17,426 nt of DNA from CAZLYX01 sp964563885 (lineage in GTDB: Bacteria; Pseudomonadota; Gammaproteobacteria; Burkholderiales; Neisseriaceae): NCBI GenBank assembly GCA_964563885.1, contig CAZLYX010000044.1, positions 1 through 17,426 on the forward strand. The letters are read 5' to 3'. Positions within the stretch are counted from its first letter, which is position 1. The number at the start of each line of letters is the position of its first letter. Position numbers and translations under genes: made by a program. Shown piece after piece: positions 5,979-14,126 of the stretch. The notes beneath the pieces were generated by a model. The model had not been told where the DNA came from, did not search any database, and saw only the letters and a list, made by a program, of their open reading frames with translations.

Positions 5979-7145
5979 CTATTCTAAATCGCCACTGTCT
6001 TCAATAACGGTGGTTGTGAACGTTTCAATCGGTGGCGGCAGTAATGAATCTAAATTTAATGACGATGCACTTAAAGTTGGATAATCACTAAATGCCACTT
6101 GATAACCACCGCCATTAGAGGTGATTTTAGCGCGGCCTCCTAAAGGGAAAGTGGTTTTATTGGTAATATGCCCAAATGGAAACCCTGTTAACACCGGTAC
6201 TTTAGCCACGCGCTGGATGGTATTGAGCACAGCGCCAAAATCATAACTGCTATCATAAACATCACGCACGCCGCCCATACGAAAGTCTCCAAACACAATT
6301 GCTTTTTGTTTGGATAAAATCCCTGCCAAATGTAGTGTTTGTAACATCCGTTCAATACGGTAAGGTTGTTCACCAACGTCTTCTAAAAATAAGATTCCGC
6401 CGCTAATATCTGGCATATATGGACTGCCAGCCAGCGAGGCCAATACACTGAGATTACCGCCCCAAAATACGCCTTCTACATTGACCTCACGGCGCTGTAA
6501 TGCATTAACGTTAACCACATTTTGCGGATTAGTTGTGCCGCGTATAAATGAATCTATAGTATAGACACTTGGCACTGGCTTACCAAACTCACTATAAAGC
6601 ATAGGCCCAGCAAAGCTTTGCATATTGCCTTGCGCCAACAAAGCTAATTGTAAAGCACACACATCACTAAAACCCAAAAACAAAGTGCCACGTTCACGCA
6701 TTCGCGCACCTAATCTTTGCCAATCGATATGCGGCAGCATGCGCACAGCACCATAACCACCACGCAAACCTAATAACATTTTAGGCGTTTGCACACTGCC
6801 AGTGGCAACATCTTGAAAATCGGCAATACGCTCAGCATCACTGCCCGCAAAGCGTTGATAACGGCGGTAGCTAGCCTGTTGGTTAGTAATCGTAAAGCCG
6901 GCATTGTACAATCGATTCAACCCTAGCTCGATACGGTTACTATCATTAGCAAAGCCAGATGAAGCAATAATACGGATCACGTTGTCTCCTGATCGGGCAA
7001 CAGCTGGTTTCTTCGGGACCAAAGGCCTAGCCTTAGTCGCAACCGGCTTTGGTTGAGATGAGCTACCGCAAGCTTGTAATAAGCCAGCACCAGCCACAGC
7101 AGCTGATGTACGCAATAAATTTCGGCGGGAGGTTTTCCAAGTCAT
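5979..7145 (-). CDS. ldcA: L,D-carboxypeptidase (S66 family), predicted Tat-exported lipoprotein
   Basis: S66 peptidases cut the terminal D-Ala from murein tetrapeptides to give tripeptides, in peptidoglycan recycling. The 388-aa product shows the catalytic triad Ser160 (LGFSD), Glu255 (FLEDVGE) and His326 (GFPFGH); the spacing of 95 and 71 residues is close to that of E. coli LdcA. The N-terminus has a twin-arginine motif SRRNLL (6-11), a hydrophobic stretch and a lipobox LQAC with Cys26, followed by a Pro/Lys-rich linker to about residue 52. This predicts a folded, membrane-anchored periplasmic enzyme, whereas E. coli LdcA is cytoplasmic. Neisseria gonorrhoeae also has a periplasmic LdcA, known to release tripeptides. 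The ATG follows AGGAAAGAAG. It lies 65 bp after the HIT gene and may be co-transcribed with it. Confidence 0.92.
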   Translation of the reverse strand: MTWKTSRRNLLRTSAAVAGAGLLQACGSSSQPKPVATKARPLVPKKPAVARSGDNVIRIIASSGFANDSNRIELGLNRLYNAGFTITNQQASYRRYQRFAGSDAERIADFQDVATGSVQTPKMLLGLRGGYGAVRMLPHIDWQRLGARMRERGTLFLGFSDVCALQLALLAQGNMQSFAGPMLYSEFGKPVPSVYTIDSFIRGTTNPQNVVNVNALQRREVNVEGVFWGGNLSVLASLAGSPYMPDISGGILFLEDVGEQPYRIERMLQTLHLAGILSKQKAIVFGDFRMGGVRDVYDSSYDFGAVLNTIQRVAKVPVLTGFPFGHITNKTTFPLGGRAKITSNGGGYQVAFSDYPTLSASSLNLDSLLPPPIETFTTTVIEDSGDLE

Positions 7146-7164
7146 ATTTTCTTCTTTCCTGCGC

Positions 7165-7183
7165 CCTGTGTTATGTACACAGG
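7165..7183 (-). other. Hairpin between the HIT gene and ldcA
   Basis: CCTGTGT and ACACAGG are perfect 7-bp arms around a 5-nt loop, just upstream of the ldcA Shine-Dalgarno on the minus strand. No U-run follows, so it is not a terminator; it may affect mRNA processing or ldcA translation. A chance origin is possible. Confidence 0.4.
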
Positions 7184-7210
7184 CATATTAACGACAACAA
7201 TAAAATAAGT

Positions 7211-7618
7211 TTAATCAGCATTCAAAATTTGTCGAATTTGTTCAGGCCAATGATCAGGCAGTTTCAAAATGGCCTCACGCTTTACAGAAGCCCAAATTGG
7301 TGCTGGAAATTGTGCATCATGTTCAAAACGAGCTATTACATGCCAATGCAAATGTGGAACAACATTACCTAAACTGGCTAAGTTAATTTTAGCGGGCTTA
7401 AAAATTTGTCGCATGGCAGCTTCCACTTTGTATACCATTTGCATTAATTCGTTGCGTTCAGCAAGCATTAAATCTGTCATTTCTGCCACATGTTGCTGCC
7501 AAATCACTCGACAAAACGCTGGCGCATTAACTTCATCATGCACAACAATCACGCGCAAAAGCTTGGATTTATACAGTATGTCTTCATTTGTTGCAGTACA
7601 AATAGAACAAGTAGGCAT
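7211..7618 (-). CDS. HIT-family nucleotide hydrolase or transferase
   Basis: The 135-aa product carries the histidine-triad signature PHLHWHV with His89, His91 and His93, preceded by LASLGNVVPHLH as in the family. HIT proteins hydrolyse or transfer nucleotidyl groups, for example on Ap4A or AMP-linked substrates; the substrate cannot be told from the sequence. The N-terminus has CSICT, a Cys pair seen in some HIT proteins, which could bind a metal. The ATG at 7618 is preceded by TGGGAA. It is followed by ldcA on the same strand with a 65-bp gap, so the two may form an operon; no functional link is evident. Confidence 0.9.
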   Translation of the reverse strand: MPTCSICTATNEDILYKSKLLRVIVVHDEVNAPAFCRVIWQQHVAEMTDLMLAERNELMQMVYKVEAAMRQIFKPAKINLASLGNVVPHLHWHVIARFEHDAQFPAPIWASVKREAILKLPDHWPEQIRQILNAD

Positions 7619-7990
7619 AATTTTCCCATTAAAATATTAGTGGATATCGAGAAATCACACAAAAAAATTTGCTTTGATAAGAGAAATCTATTCGATAATA
7701 TAAGTATATTTTTAAATTCGGCTAACTAAATGACAAAAGTTACACGCTTACCACACTACATTAAATGATAATTCTAGCATAAAATTATCGCTCTCCTGCG
7801 AACAAGCTTTAAGCCTCTGTCACAACATAAACTAAATGATTAATCTGAATTATAAAAAAAATTTCAATCTAATAGATAAAAGTCTTTAAACCTTACAAGC
7901 ACATAGCCTATTACTTTTCACTCAACTCATTTTAAAAACACATAATCCGATAAGCTAGTAAAAAAGACAACCTTGCTTACAAGTTTGCAC
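7619..7990. other. AT-rich intergenic region between maeB and the HIT gene
   Basis: About 370 bp without a convincing open frame, RNA gene or strong promoter. The only structure seen is a modest inverted repeat, GATAATT (7767-7773) and AATTATC (7783-7789), with a 9-nt loop and no U-run. The HIT gene promoter must lie here, since transcription enters from this side, but no clear -35/-10 pair stands out. Confidence 0.5.
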
Positions 7991-8025
7991 AATAAAAGGC
8001 TACCTGAATACTTTCAGGTAGCCTT
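7991..8025 (-). terminator. DUS-type terminator of maeB
   Basis: AGGCTACCTGAA (7997-8008) and its reverse complement (8013-8024) form a 13-bp stem, including the flanking A-T pair, with a 4-nt loop. On the minus strand it is followed by TTTTATT. It lies 30 bp past the maeB stop. Confidence 0.9.
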
Positions 8026-8054
8026 CCAAATAGTATCAATTAATCATGAAGACA

Positions 8055-10337
8055 TTACTTATTACGTTGGGCATCTACCGCAGCCAACGCTACCATATTC
8101 ACGATACGACGCACAGTCGAGATTGGCGTAATAATGTGAATCGGCTTATTCATACCCATCAAAATTGGGCCTACTGTAATGCCATCTGCAGCAGAAACGC
8201 GCAACAAATTATAGCTAATGTTGGCCGCTTCAACGTTTGGCATCACTAAAAGATTAGCTGAACCTTTCAATGTACTATCAGGTAAGATTTGCTGACGCAT
8301 TTCTTCCATCATAGCCACATCACCCTGCATTTCACCATCTATTTGTAAATCAGGACGGGTTTCACGGATAATTGGCAATGCATCTTGCATTTTGTTACCG
8401 CCACCGTTAGGGCCAGAACCAAAATTAGAATTAGACAACAATGCCACTTTTGGGGTAATGCCAAAACGCTCTATTTCGCTGGCACACATTAGCGTACCTT
8501 GTGCAATTTGCTCAGCAGTTGGATCTTTATTAACATAAGTATCTGCAATAAACAGGCTACTATTATGCAAAATCAATGCGTTCATAGTAAATGCTAAGTT
8601 TTGTGGATTGTTGTAACCAACAGTCTCTTCCAAAATACTAAAATGATCGTGGAAGCGACCTACTAAACCACAAACCATAGCATCAGCGTGCCCCAGAGCC
8701 ACCATCAGCGCACCAGCCAAAGTTGTATTAGCCAACAAGCGGCGGCGTGCCATCTCTTCGGTTACACCTTTGCGCTTAAGTAAATTGTAATATTCTTTCC
8801 AGCTAGCTTCATAATACTTATTGTCTTCAATGTTAACGATTTCGAAGTCTTTATCAGACTGAATGGTTAAGCCAAGTTGCTTTAGTTTCTGTTCAATCAC
8901 CGCTTGTCGTCCAATTAAAATTGGATAGGCTAGCTGTTGACTAACGATTTGCTGTGCGGCATGTAAAGAGCGCTCTTCTTCACCCTCTGCAATTACCACT
9001 CGTTTTATTTCTTTTTTAGCTTGTGAAAATACAGGGCGCATAAATATGCTTGATTTATAGACAAATTCGGTCAATTTTTCTACATAAGCTGTCATATCGG
9101 TAATTGGACGAGTAGCAACACCAGAATCCATTGCGGCTTGTGCCACCGCAGGAGCAACCACTGCAATTAATCGTGGATCAAACGGTTTGGGAATTAAATA
9201 TTCTGGTCCAAAAGATAAATCAGCACCATCATAAGCGCCAGCCACTACGTCATTTTGTTCTGCCATCGCCAAATCAGCAATTGCGTGCACACATGCAAGT
9301 TTCATTTCTTCATTGATTGTGGATGCGCCTACATCTAAAGCACCTCGGAAAATAAATGGGAAACATAAAACGTTATTAACTTGATTGGGAAAATCTGAGC
9401 GCCCAGTACCGATAATAACATCGGGGCGAGCTGCTTTAGCATCGTCAGGCCAAATTTCTGGAGTTGGATTTGCCATCGCCAAAACAATTGGGCTGGCATT
9501 CATCGTTATCAGCATGTCTGTACTTAAAACATTAGGACCAGACAACCCTAAGAAAATATCTTTACCAGCAACCGCATCGCCTAAACTACGCTTACCATTA
9601 TCATCAATCGCATAGGCTTTCTTTGATTCATCCATACGATCTTTATCTTCACGGCTATTATAAATAACGCCTTTTGAATCGCATACCGTAATGTTCTCAC
9701 GCTTCATACCCAAAGCTACTAATAGATTTAGGCAGGCAATAGCAGCTGCACCAGCGCCCGAACATACTAAGGTCGCTGAAGAAATATCTTTCTCGACAAC
9801 ACGTAAACCATTCAGAATTGCTGCTGCAGTAATAATAGCTGTTCCATGTTGATCATCATGGAATACTGGAATATTGCAACGCTCACGAAGTTTCTGCTCA
9901 ATGTAAAAACATTCAGGAGCCTTGATGTCTTCTAAGTTGATGCCTCCAAAAGTTGGCTCTAAAGAGGCAATGATTTCAACCAGTTTTTCCGGATCAGTTT
10001 CATTTACTTCAAGATCAAATACATCAATCCCAGCAAATTTTTTAAATAGCACGCCTTTGCCTTCCATTACTGGTTTCCCAGCAAGGGCACCAATATTTCC
10101 CAGCCCTAATACAGCTGTGCCGTTAGATATCACGGCAACTAAGTTACCACGCGCTGTGTATTTATAAGAAGCTAGTGGGTCATTATAAATTTCCATGCAA
10201 GGTGCAGCAACACCTGGAGAATAGGCTAATGATAAATCGTATTGCGTTGCCAATGGTTTAGTAGGGACTACTTGAATTTTACCCGGTGTTGGGTATTGAT
10301 GAAAATGGAGTGCAGCTTCTTTGATTAATTCATCCAT
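8055..10337 (-). CDS. maeB: NADP-dependent malic enzyme with phosphotransacetylase-like domain
   Basis: MaeB converts malate to pyruvate and CO2 while making NADPH, in the cytoplasm. The 760-aa length matches the long MaeB type (E. coli 759). The malic domain shows YDLSLAYSPGVAAP with Tyr39 and MEGKGVLFKK with Lys94, the catalytic pair, and metal ligands around LEDIKAPE (Glu136, Asp137) and HDDQHG (Asp161, Asp162). The dinucleotide-binding motif is SGAGAAA (193-199). From about residue 430 a phosphotransacetylase-like domain follows; in MaeB this is taken to be regulatory (acetyl-CoA) and not a working Pta. The ATG has AGGA 7 nt upstream. It lies 109 bp downstream of fixH on the same strand, with no terminator between, so some read-through from ccoG-fixH is possible. 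Confidence 0.96.
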   Translation of the reverse strand: MDELIKEAALHFHQYPTPGKIQVVPTKPLATQYDLSLAYSPGVAAPCMEIYNDPLASYKYTARGNLVAVISNGTAVLGLGNIGALAGKPVMEGKGVLFKKFAGIDVFDLEVNETDPEKLVEIIASLEPTFGGINLEDIKAPECFYIEQKLRERCNIPVFHDDQHGTAIITAAAILNGLRVVEKDISSATLVCSGAGAAAIACLNLLVALGMKRENITVCDSKGVIYNSREDKDRMDESKKAYAIDDNGKRSLGDAVAGKDIFLGLSGPNVLSTDMLITMNASPIVLAMANPTPEIWPDDAKAARPDVIIGTGRSDFPNQVNNVLCFPFIFRGALDVGASTINEEMKLACVHAIADLAMAEQNDVVAGAYDGADLSFGPEYLIPKPFDPRLIAVVAPAVAQAAMDSGVATRPITDMTAYVEKLTEFVYKSSIFMRPVFSQAKKEIKRVVIAEGEEERSLHAAQQIVSQQLAYPILIGRQAVIEQKLKQLGLTIQSDKDFEIVNIEDNKYYEASWKEYYNLLKRKGVTEEMARRRLLANTTLAGALMVALGHADAMVCGLVGRFHDHFSILEETVGYNNPQNLAFTMNALILHNSSLFIADTYVNKDPTAEQIAQGTLMCASEIERFGITPKVALLSNSNFGSGPNGGGNKMQDALPIIRETRPDLQIDGEMQGDVAMMEEMRQQILPDSTLKGSANLLVMPNVEAANISYNLLRVSAADGITVGPILMGMNKPIHIITPISTVRRIVNMVALAAVDAQRNK

Positions 10338-10446
10338 ATTATTATCCTGGGGCTCTTTCGGTCAGTATGTCTAGGATTTTGTATTTTAGCTGAAAATGAA
10401 TGGTAACATAAGTCAGCGATGCGATTTTATTATAGAACTACCAGGT

Positions 10447-11007
10447 TTAGGGGTTTTGAGGTGTGTCACCTAATAGTTTATTCATCGGAGTAAGGTTAAT
10501 AGCATTTCCTTGACTAACGATCCATTTATCCTCAACACGCCACTCACTGTTAGCATCCTCAACACGAACATACCAATGCTGAACCTGTGGGAGCGTTTTA
10601 AAGACAGCCAAATATTCGGTTTTGTCGCCAGAAGCAACGCCATCTTGAGTGGGCTTTAATACTATAACTTGGTCCCCAGATTTCTTAGCTGGATGTAAGA
10701 ATATTAAGTTCAATGGTGCTTTACGGTCAAAATCACCACTTAACAAAACCTTAGCAGTATCCATGTTGGGGCTAATCAATACTTGGCCGTTGATATGACG
10801 TTGAATAGCTGCTTCATCACGTTTTAACTCAATACTAATATACTTTCCTTCCTTGTAGTAATCATCAGTTACCATTTCAGGCGCACTTTTTTGTGCGATA
10901 TAGAAAGTACTAAAACCCGCTACTACTACAATAGCGGGGCCAACCATCAGTAACCAAGGCCATGGTTCTTTGTACCAGACCTTGGATTTCTCTTTGCTGT
11001 TCTGCAC
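10447..11007 (-). CDS. fixH: FixH/CcoH cbb3 oxidase assembly protein
   Basis: FixH (CcoH) is a small membrane-anchored protein needed for assembly or stability of cbb3-type cytochrome oxidase. The 186-aa product begins with KEPWPWLLM leading into one membrane segment (about 18-37) and then the family motif DDYYKEGK (48-55) and a periplasmic beta-rich domain. The start is GTG at 11007. It is supported by GGAGAG 7 nt upstream, inside the last codons of ccoG, and by the family N-terminus. The 4-bp gap to ccoG suggests coupled translation. The oxidase genes ccoNOP are not in this window. Confidence 0.9.
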   Translation of the reverse strand: MQNSKEKSKVWYKEPWPWLLMVGPAIVVVAGFSTFYIAQKSAPEMVTDDYYKEGKYISIELKRDEAAIQRHINGQVLISPNMDTAKVLLSGDFDRKAPLNLIFLHPAKKSGDQVIVLKPTQDGVASGDKTEYLAVFKTLPQVQHWYVRVEDANSEWRVEDKWIVSQGNAINLTPMNKLLGDTPQNP

Positions 11008-11011
11008 GTAA

Positions 11012-12442
11012 TTACTCTCCGATAAACGAGGCTTTCTCGTTTATGCTATTTGTCCCACTTTCTGGTTGCTTCAGATCATGGTAAGTAAACTTAAACTCAA
11101 TAGGATGACTACCTTTATCCGCATATTCTGGGATGGTTGCCACTTGTACTGGAACTGTAATAGTCTGTCCGCCTGGCACTAACAAACCTTCTTGAGGCAA
11201 ACCTGTTATACGTATGTCTTCAAAGCCTGACACAGTTGCAGTCATAAGTTGATCATTCTCACTTGCATTAATAATTCTCAAATTATACGCATTTTCTAGT
11301 AGCCCTTCTTTATTTTCTCGAACCATCACACCCCGATCCTTGATAATATCAACACGTACCACTTCGCGATTTGCCAAACCAACCAAAATAACGATCAGCA
11401 CAATAAATAAAACTACCCCATAACCAACTACACGCGGTCGGAAAATACGTCGTTTAATATAACTGTTAGGTTGTTTATTTTCTAATGCAGCTTCAGTGGT
11501 GTAGCGAATTAAGCCTCTAGGATAGTTTACTTTATCCATAACTTCGTTACACACGTCAATACAAGCAGCACAACCAATGCACTCGTATTGTAACCCATCT
11601 CGGATATCAATACCTACAGGGCACACTTGCACACATAATGTACAGTTAATACAGTCGCCCAATGGCTCGGCATCTGGATCAGCATTTTTCTTACGCACAC
11701 CGCGAGGTTCGCCACGTTCTGCATCATACGAAATAGTCAGCGTATCTTTATCAAACATTGCGCTTTGAAAACGCGCATAAGGACACATATATTTACATAC
11801 TTGCTCACGCATCATATGCGCAAACATCCAAGTCATAAAGCCATAAAAAGCTGCTGCAAAAAGTGGTGCGCCACTGGCTTTCAAGGTGAGGAGGTCAGGT
11901 ACGAATTCGCGAATTGGTGTAAACCAGCCTGCAAACGTAATGCCTGTCCAAGCACATACCAAAAAAATCAATAGGTATTTAGTAGCCTTAATTCGAATTT
12001 TTGTGAAATTCCAAGGTGATTTCTCAAGTTTTAAACGCTTATTACGGTCACCCTCAATAAAGTGGTCAATCCAGAGCATTATTTCAGTATAAACAGTTTG
12101 TGGGCAAGCATAGCCACACCACAAACGACCAGCAATCGTTGTCCACCAAAACAAACCAAATGCACTCAACAGTAATAACCCTGTTAAGTAGATTAAGTCA
12201 CCGGGTACTAAAGTTAGGCCAAAAACATAAAAATGTCGGCCTGGTATATCAAATAGTACTGCTTGTCGATCAGTCCATGTAAGCCACGGTAAGGCATAAA
12301 AGACAAATTGCGTAATGACCACCATGAGCATGCGCAAATTAGCATAGCGCCCTTTGGCCAATTTCGGATGTATGCGCTTGGCTCCTTGATACAGGCTAAT
12401 AACCTGTTCTTCAGGCTGTTTCTTATTTGGTTCCGATGACAT
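11012..12442 (-). CDS. ccoG: CcoG/RdxA-type ferredoxin-like cbb3 assembly protein
   Basis: CcoG is a membrane iron-sulfur protein; in Rhodobacter it acts as a cupric reductase supplying Cu(I) for the cbb3 oxidase. The 476-aa product has four membrane segments (about 36-55, 82-101, 155-175, 195-213), the CGYAC (109-113) and CKYMC (216-220) motifs, and two 4Fe-4S sites with Cys264, 267, 270, 274 and Cys288, 291, 294, 298. A fifth membrane segment (about 340-357) and a C-terminal Ig-like periplasmic domain follow. All expected cysteines are present. The ATG follows GAGGGA. It leads the ccoG-fixH unit and is preceded by an FNR-type promoter. Confidence 0.95.
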   Translation of the reverse strand: MSSEPNKKQPEEQVISLYQGAKRIHPKLAKGRYANLRMLMVVITQFVFYALPWLTWTDRQAVLFDIPGRHFYVFGLTLVPGDLIYLTGLLLLSAFGLFWWTTIAGRLWCGYACPQTVYTEIMLWIDHFIEGDRNKRLKLEKSPWNFTKIRIKATKYLLIFLVCAWTGITFAGWFTPIREFVPDLLTLKASGAPLFAAAFYGFMTWMFAHMMREQVCKYMCPYARFQSAMFDKDTLTISYDAERGEPRGVRKKNADPDAEPLGDCINCTLCVQVCPVGIDIRDGLQYECIGCAACIDVCNEVMDKVNYPRGLIRYTTEAALENKQPNSYIKRRIFRPRVVGYGVVLFIVLIVILVGLANREVVRVDIIKDRGVMVRENKEGLLENAYNLRIINASENDQLMTATVSGFEDIRITGLPQEGLLVPGGQTITVPVQVATIPEYADKGSHPIEFKFTYHDLKQPESGTNSINEKASFIGE

Positions 12443-12524
12443 TTTAAGTTCCCTCTCGGTTCAGATGCCGATTAATAACCAGTATTATGTAATGTACTAA
12501 GATTTATTTAGTAACAGCTTAAGC

Positions 12525-12566
12525 ATTGTAAACCACCACTACTTCTACATACTTGATATATCACAA
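12525..12566 (-). promoter_or_regulatory. FNR-type promoter of ccoG-fixH
   Basis: On the minus strand TTGTG-ATAT-ATCAA (12553-12566) matches the FNR consensus TTGAT-N4-ATCAA at 8 of 10 positions, with one perfect half-site. Its centre lies exactly 41.5 bp upstream of the start predicted by TACAAT (12525-12530, 5/6 to consensus), which is the class II FNR geometry. Transcription would begin at 12518 with a leader of about 75 nt. Low-oxygen control suits genes for the high-affinity cbb3 oxidase. The left half-site also resembles a CRP half-site, so CRP is the alternative. Confidence 0.7.
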
Positions 12567-12660
12567 ATACGTGTTATCTAGTTAATACTAGTTATTGCTA
12601 GTTCTTACTTAGCTTCACAAAATTTTTATTATTATAGCTGACTTCAAACTTCCATTATCA

Positions 12661-12702
12661 AAAAAAGCTACCTGAAACTATAAATATAGTTTCAGGTAGC
12701 CT
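12661..12702 (-). terminator. DUS-type terminator of pntAB
   Basis: Perfect 15-bp arms GCTACCTGAAACTAT (12667-12681) and ATAGTTTCAGGTAGC (12686-12700) with a 4-nt loop, followed on the minus strand by six U (12661-12666). The right arm holds a perfect AGGCTACCTGAA on the minus strand (12691-12702); the left copy reads AAGCTACCTGAA (12665-12676), one base off. That change lengthens the U-run at the cost of the second uptake sequence. Confidence 0.92.
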
Positions 12703-12731
12703 CATTTACATTAAAAGCAACTTAAAGTAGT

Positions 12732-14117
12732 TTACCTTTTCAGCTCTGATAGAATTTCATCCACCGTTGCTTTTGCATCACCAAAACACATCACGCTATT
12801 TTCATTGAAAAACAATGGGTTTTGTACACCGGCATACCCTGTATTCATTGAACGCTTAAACACAACTACTTGTTTTGCCTTCCAAACTTCCAATACGGGC
12901 ATACCTGCAATTGGGCTACCTGGATCAGTTTGAGCAGCAGGATTGACAGTATCATTTGCACCAATGACTAATACCACATCAGTTTCAGAGAAATCATCGT
13001 TGATTTCATCCATCTCTAGTACAACATCGTAAGGCACTTTCGCTTCAGCCAATAGCACGTTCATATGCCCCGGTAAACGGCCTGCAACAGGATGGATACC
13101 GAAACGCACTGTCACCCCTTGTTTACGCAACAAATCCGTAATTTCAGCCACTGGGTATTGTGCCTGCGCAACCGCCATGCCATATCCTGGAGTGATGACA
13201 ACTGAATTAGCATCTCTTAACATTTCCGCCACTTCCACCGGTTTTACTTCGCGGTATTCGCCTACTTCCTCACTACCTGAAGAAACCGTTGTACTGTCGC
13301 TGCCAAAACCACCGGCTATCACTGAGATAAATGAACGATTCATCGCTTTGCACATAATGTAAGACAGAATCGCACCGCTGGAACCCACTAATGCGCCTGT
13401 TACAATCAATAAGTCATTCGATAGCATAAAGCCTGCTGCCGCCGCCGCCCACCCTGAATATGAGTTAAGCATAGATACTACAACTGGCATATCTGCCCCG
13501 CCGATAGAGGCAACCAAATGCCAACCAAACGCCAGTGCAATTGCTGTCATTATAAGTAAGGCCACCCAGCTGCCATCTGCAGAAACGAATATCCACATCA
13601 AAATGAATGATAGAACCACTGCTGCTAAATTAAGCTTATGTTTATGTGGTAATTTCATCGGTTTGCTGCTGAATTTACCATTAAGCTTGCCGAACGCCAC
13701 GATTGAACCGGTAAAAGTTATTGCACCAATAAAGATACCTAAAAACACTTCCACTAAGTGAATGGTGTGCATATCGCTTGAAACTTCACCACGCTCGATA
13801 AAGCTATTAAAACCCACTAATATTGCAGCCAACCCGACAAAACTATGCAACAAGGCGATCAACTCTGGCATCTCAGTCATGCCAACTTTCCGTGCTTTAT
13901 AAATACCCAGCGCACCACCTACAGCCATCGCGATAATTACCCAGCCTAATCCAGTAGCATTTTCACTAAAAATAGTTGCAAACAAAGCAATAGCCATACC
14001 GGCCATACCGAAGTAACAACCATTTTTAGCCGATTCCTGTTTAGACAAACCTGCCAGAGAAAAAATAAACAAGATTGCAGCGACGATATATGCCGCAGTA
14101 ACTAATCCATTTGACAT
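12732..14117 (-). CDS. pntB: NAD(P) transhydrogenase subunit beta
   Basis: PntB is the membrane and NADP(H)-binding subunit of the proton-translocating transhydrogenase. The 461-aa product (E. coli 462) has eight or nine membrane segments over the first 260 or so residues, then the soluble NADP domain with GYGMAVAQAQ (311-320), GANDTVNPAA (386-395) and KRSMNTGYAG (421-430), all family hallmarks. The ATG has AAGGGGG about 5 nt upstream. It follows pntA with a 9-bp gap, and the pair ends in a strong DUS terminator. No defects seen. Confidence 0.97.
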   Translation of the reverse strand: MSNGLVTAAYIVAAILFIFSLAGLSKQESAKNGCYFGMAGMAIALFATIFSENATGLGWVIIAMAVGGALGIYKARKVGMTEMPELIALLHSFVGLAAILVGFNSFIERGEVSSDMHTIHLVEVFLGIFIGAITFTGSIVAFGKLNGKFSSKPMKLPHKHKLNLAAVVLSFILMWIFVSADGSWVALLIMTAIALAFGWHLVASIGGADMPVVVSMLNSYSGWAAAAAGFMLSNDLLIVTGALVGSSGAILSYIMCKAMNRSFISVIAGGFGSDSTTVSSGSEEVGEYREVKPVEVAEMLRDANSVVITPGYGMAVAQAQYPVAEITDLLRKQGVTVRFGIHPVAGRLPGHMNVLLAEAKVPYDVVLEMDEINDDFSETDVVLVIGANDTVNPAAQTDPGSPIAGMPVLEVWKAKQVVVFKRSMNTGYAGVQNPLFFNENSVMCFGDAKATVDEILSELKR

Positions 14118-14126
14118 AGCGCCCCC

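Noticed and set aside
7049..7729. Plus-strand frames opposite ldcA and the HIT gene
   Set aside because: Antisense shadows without a ribosome site; the HIT triad and the S66 triad on the minus strand are decisive.
10429..10434. TATAAT on the minus strand upstream of maeB
   Set aside because: A perfect -10, but no -35-like hexamer at 16-18 bp; AT-rich chance match not excluded, so not listed as the maeB promoter.
12914..12925. Near match to the uptake sequence in pntB (GGGCTACCTGGA)
   Set aside because: Two mismatches, both at positions kept in the other copies, and the bases are explained by conserved PntB codons.
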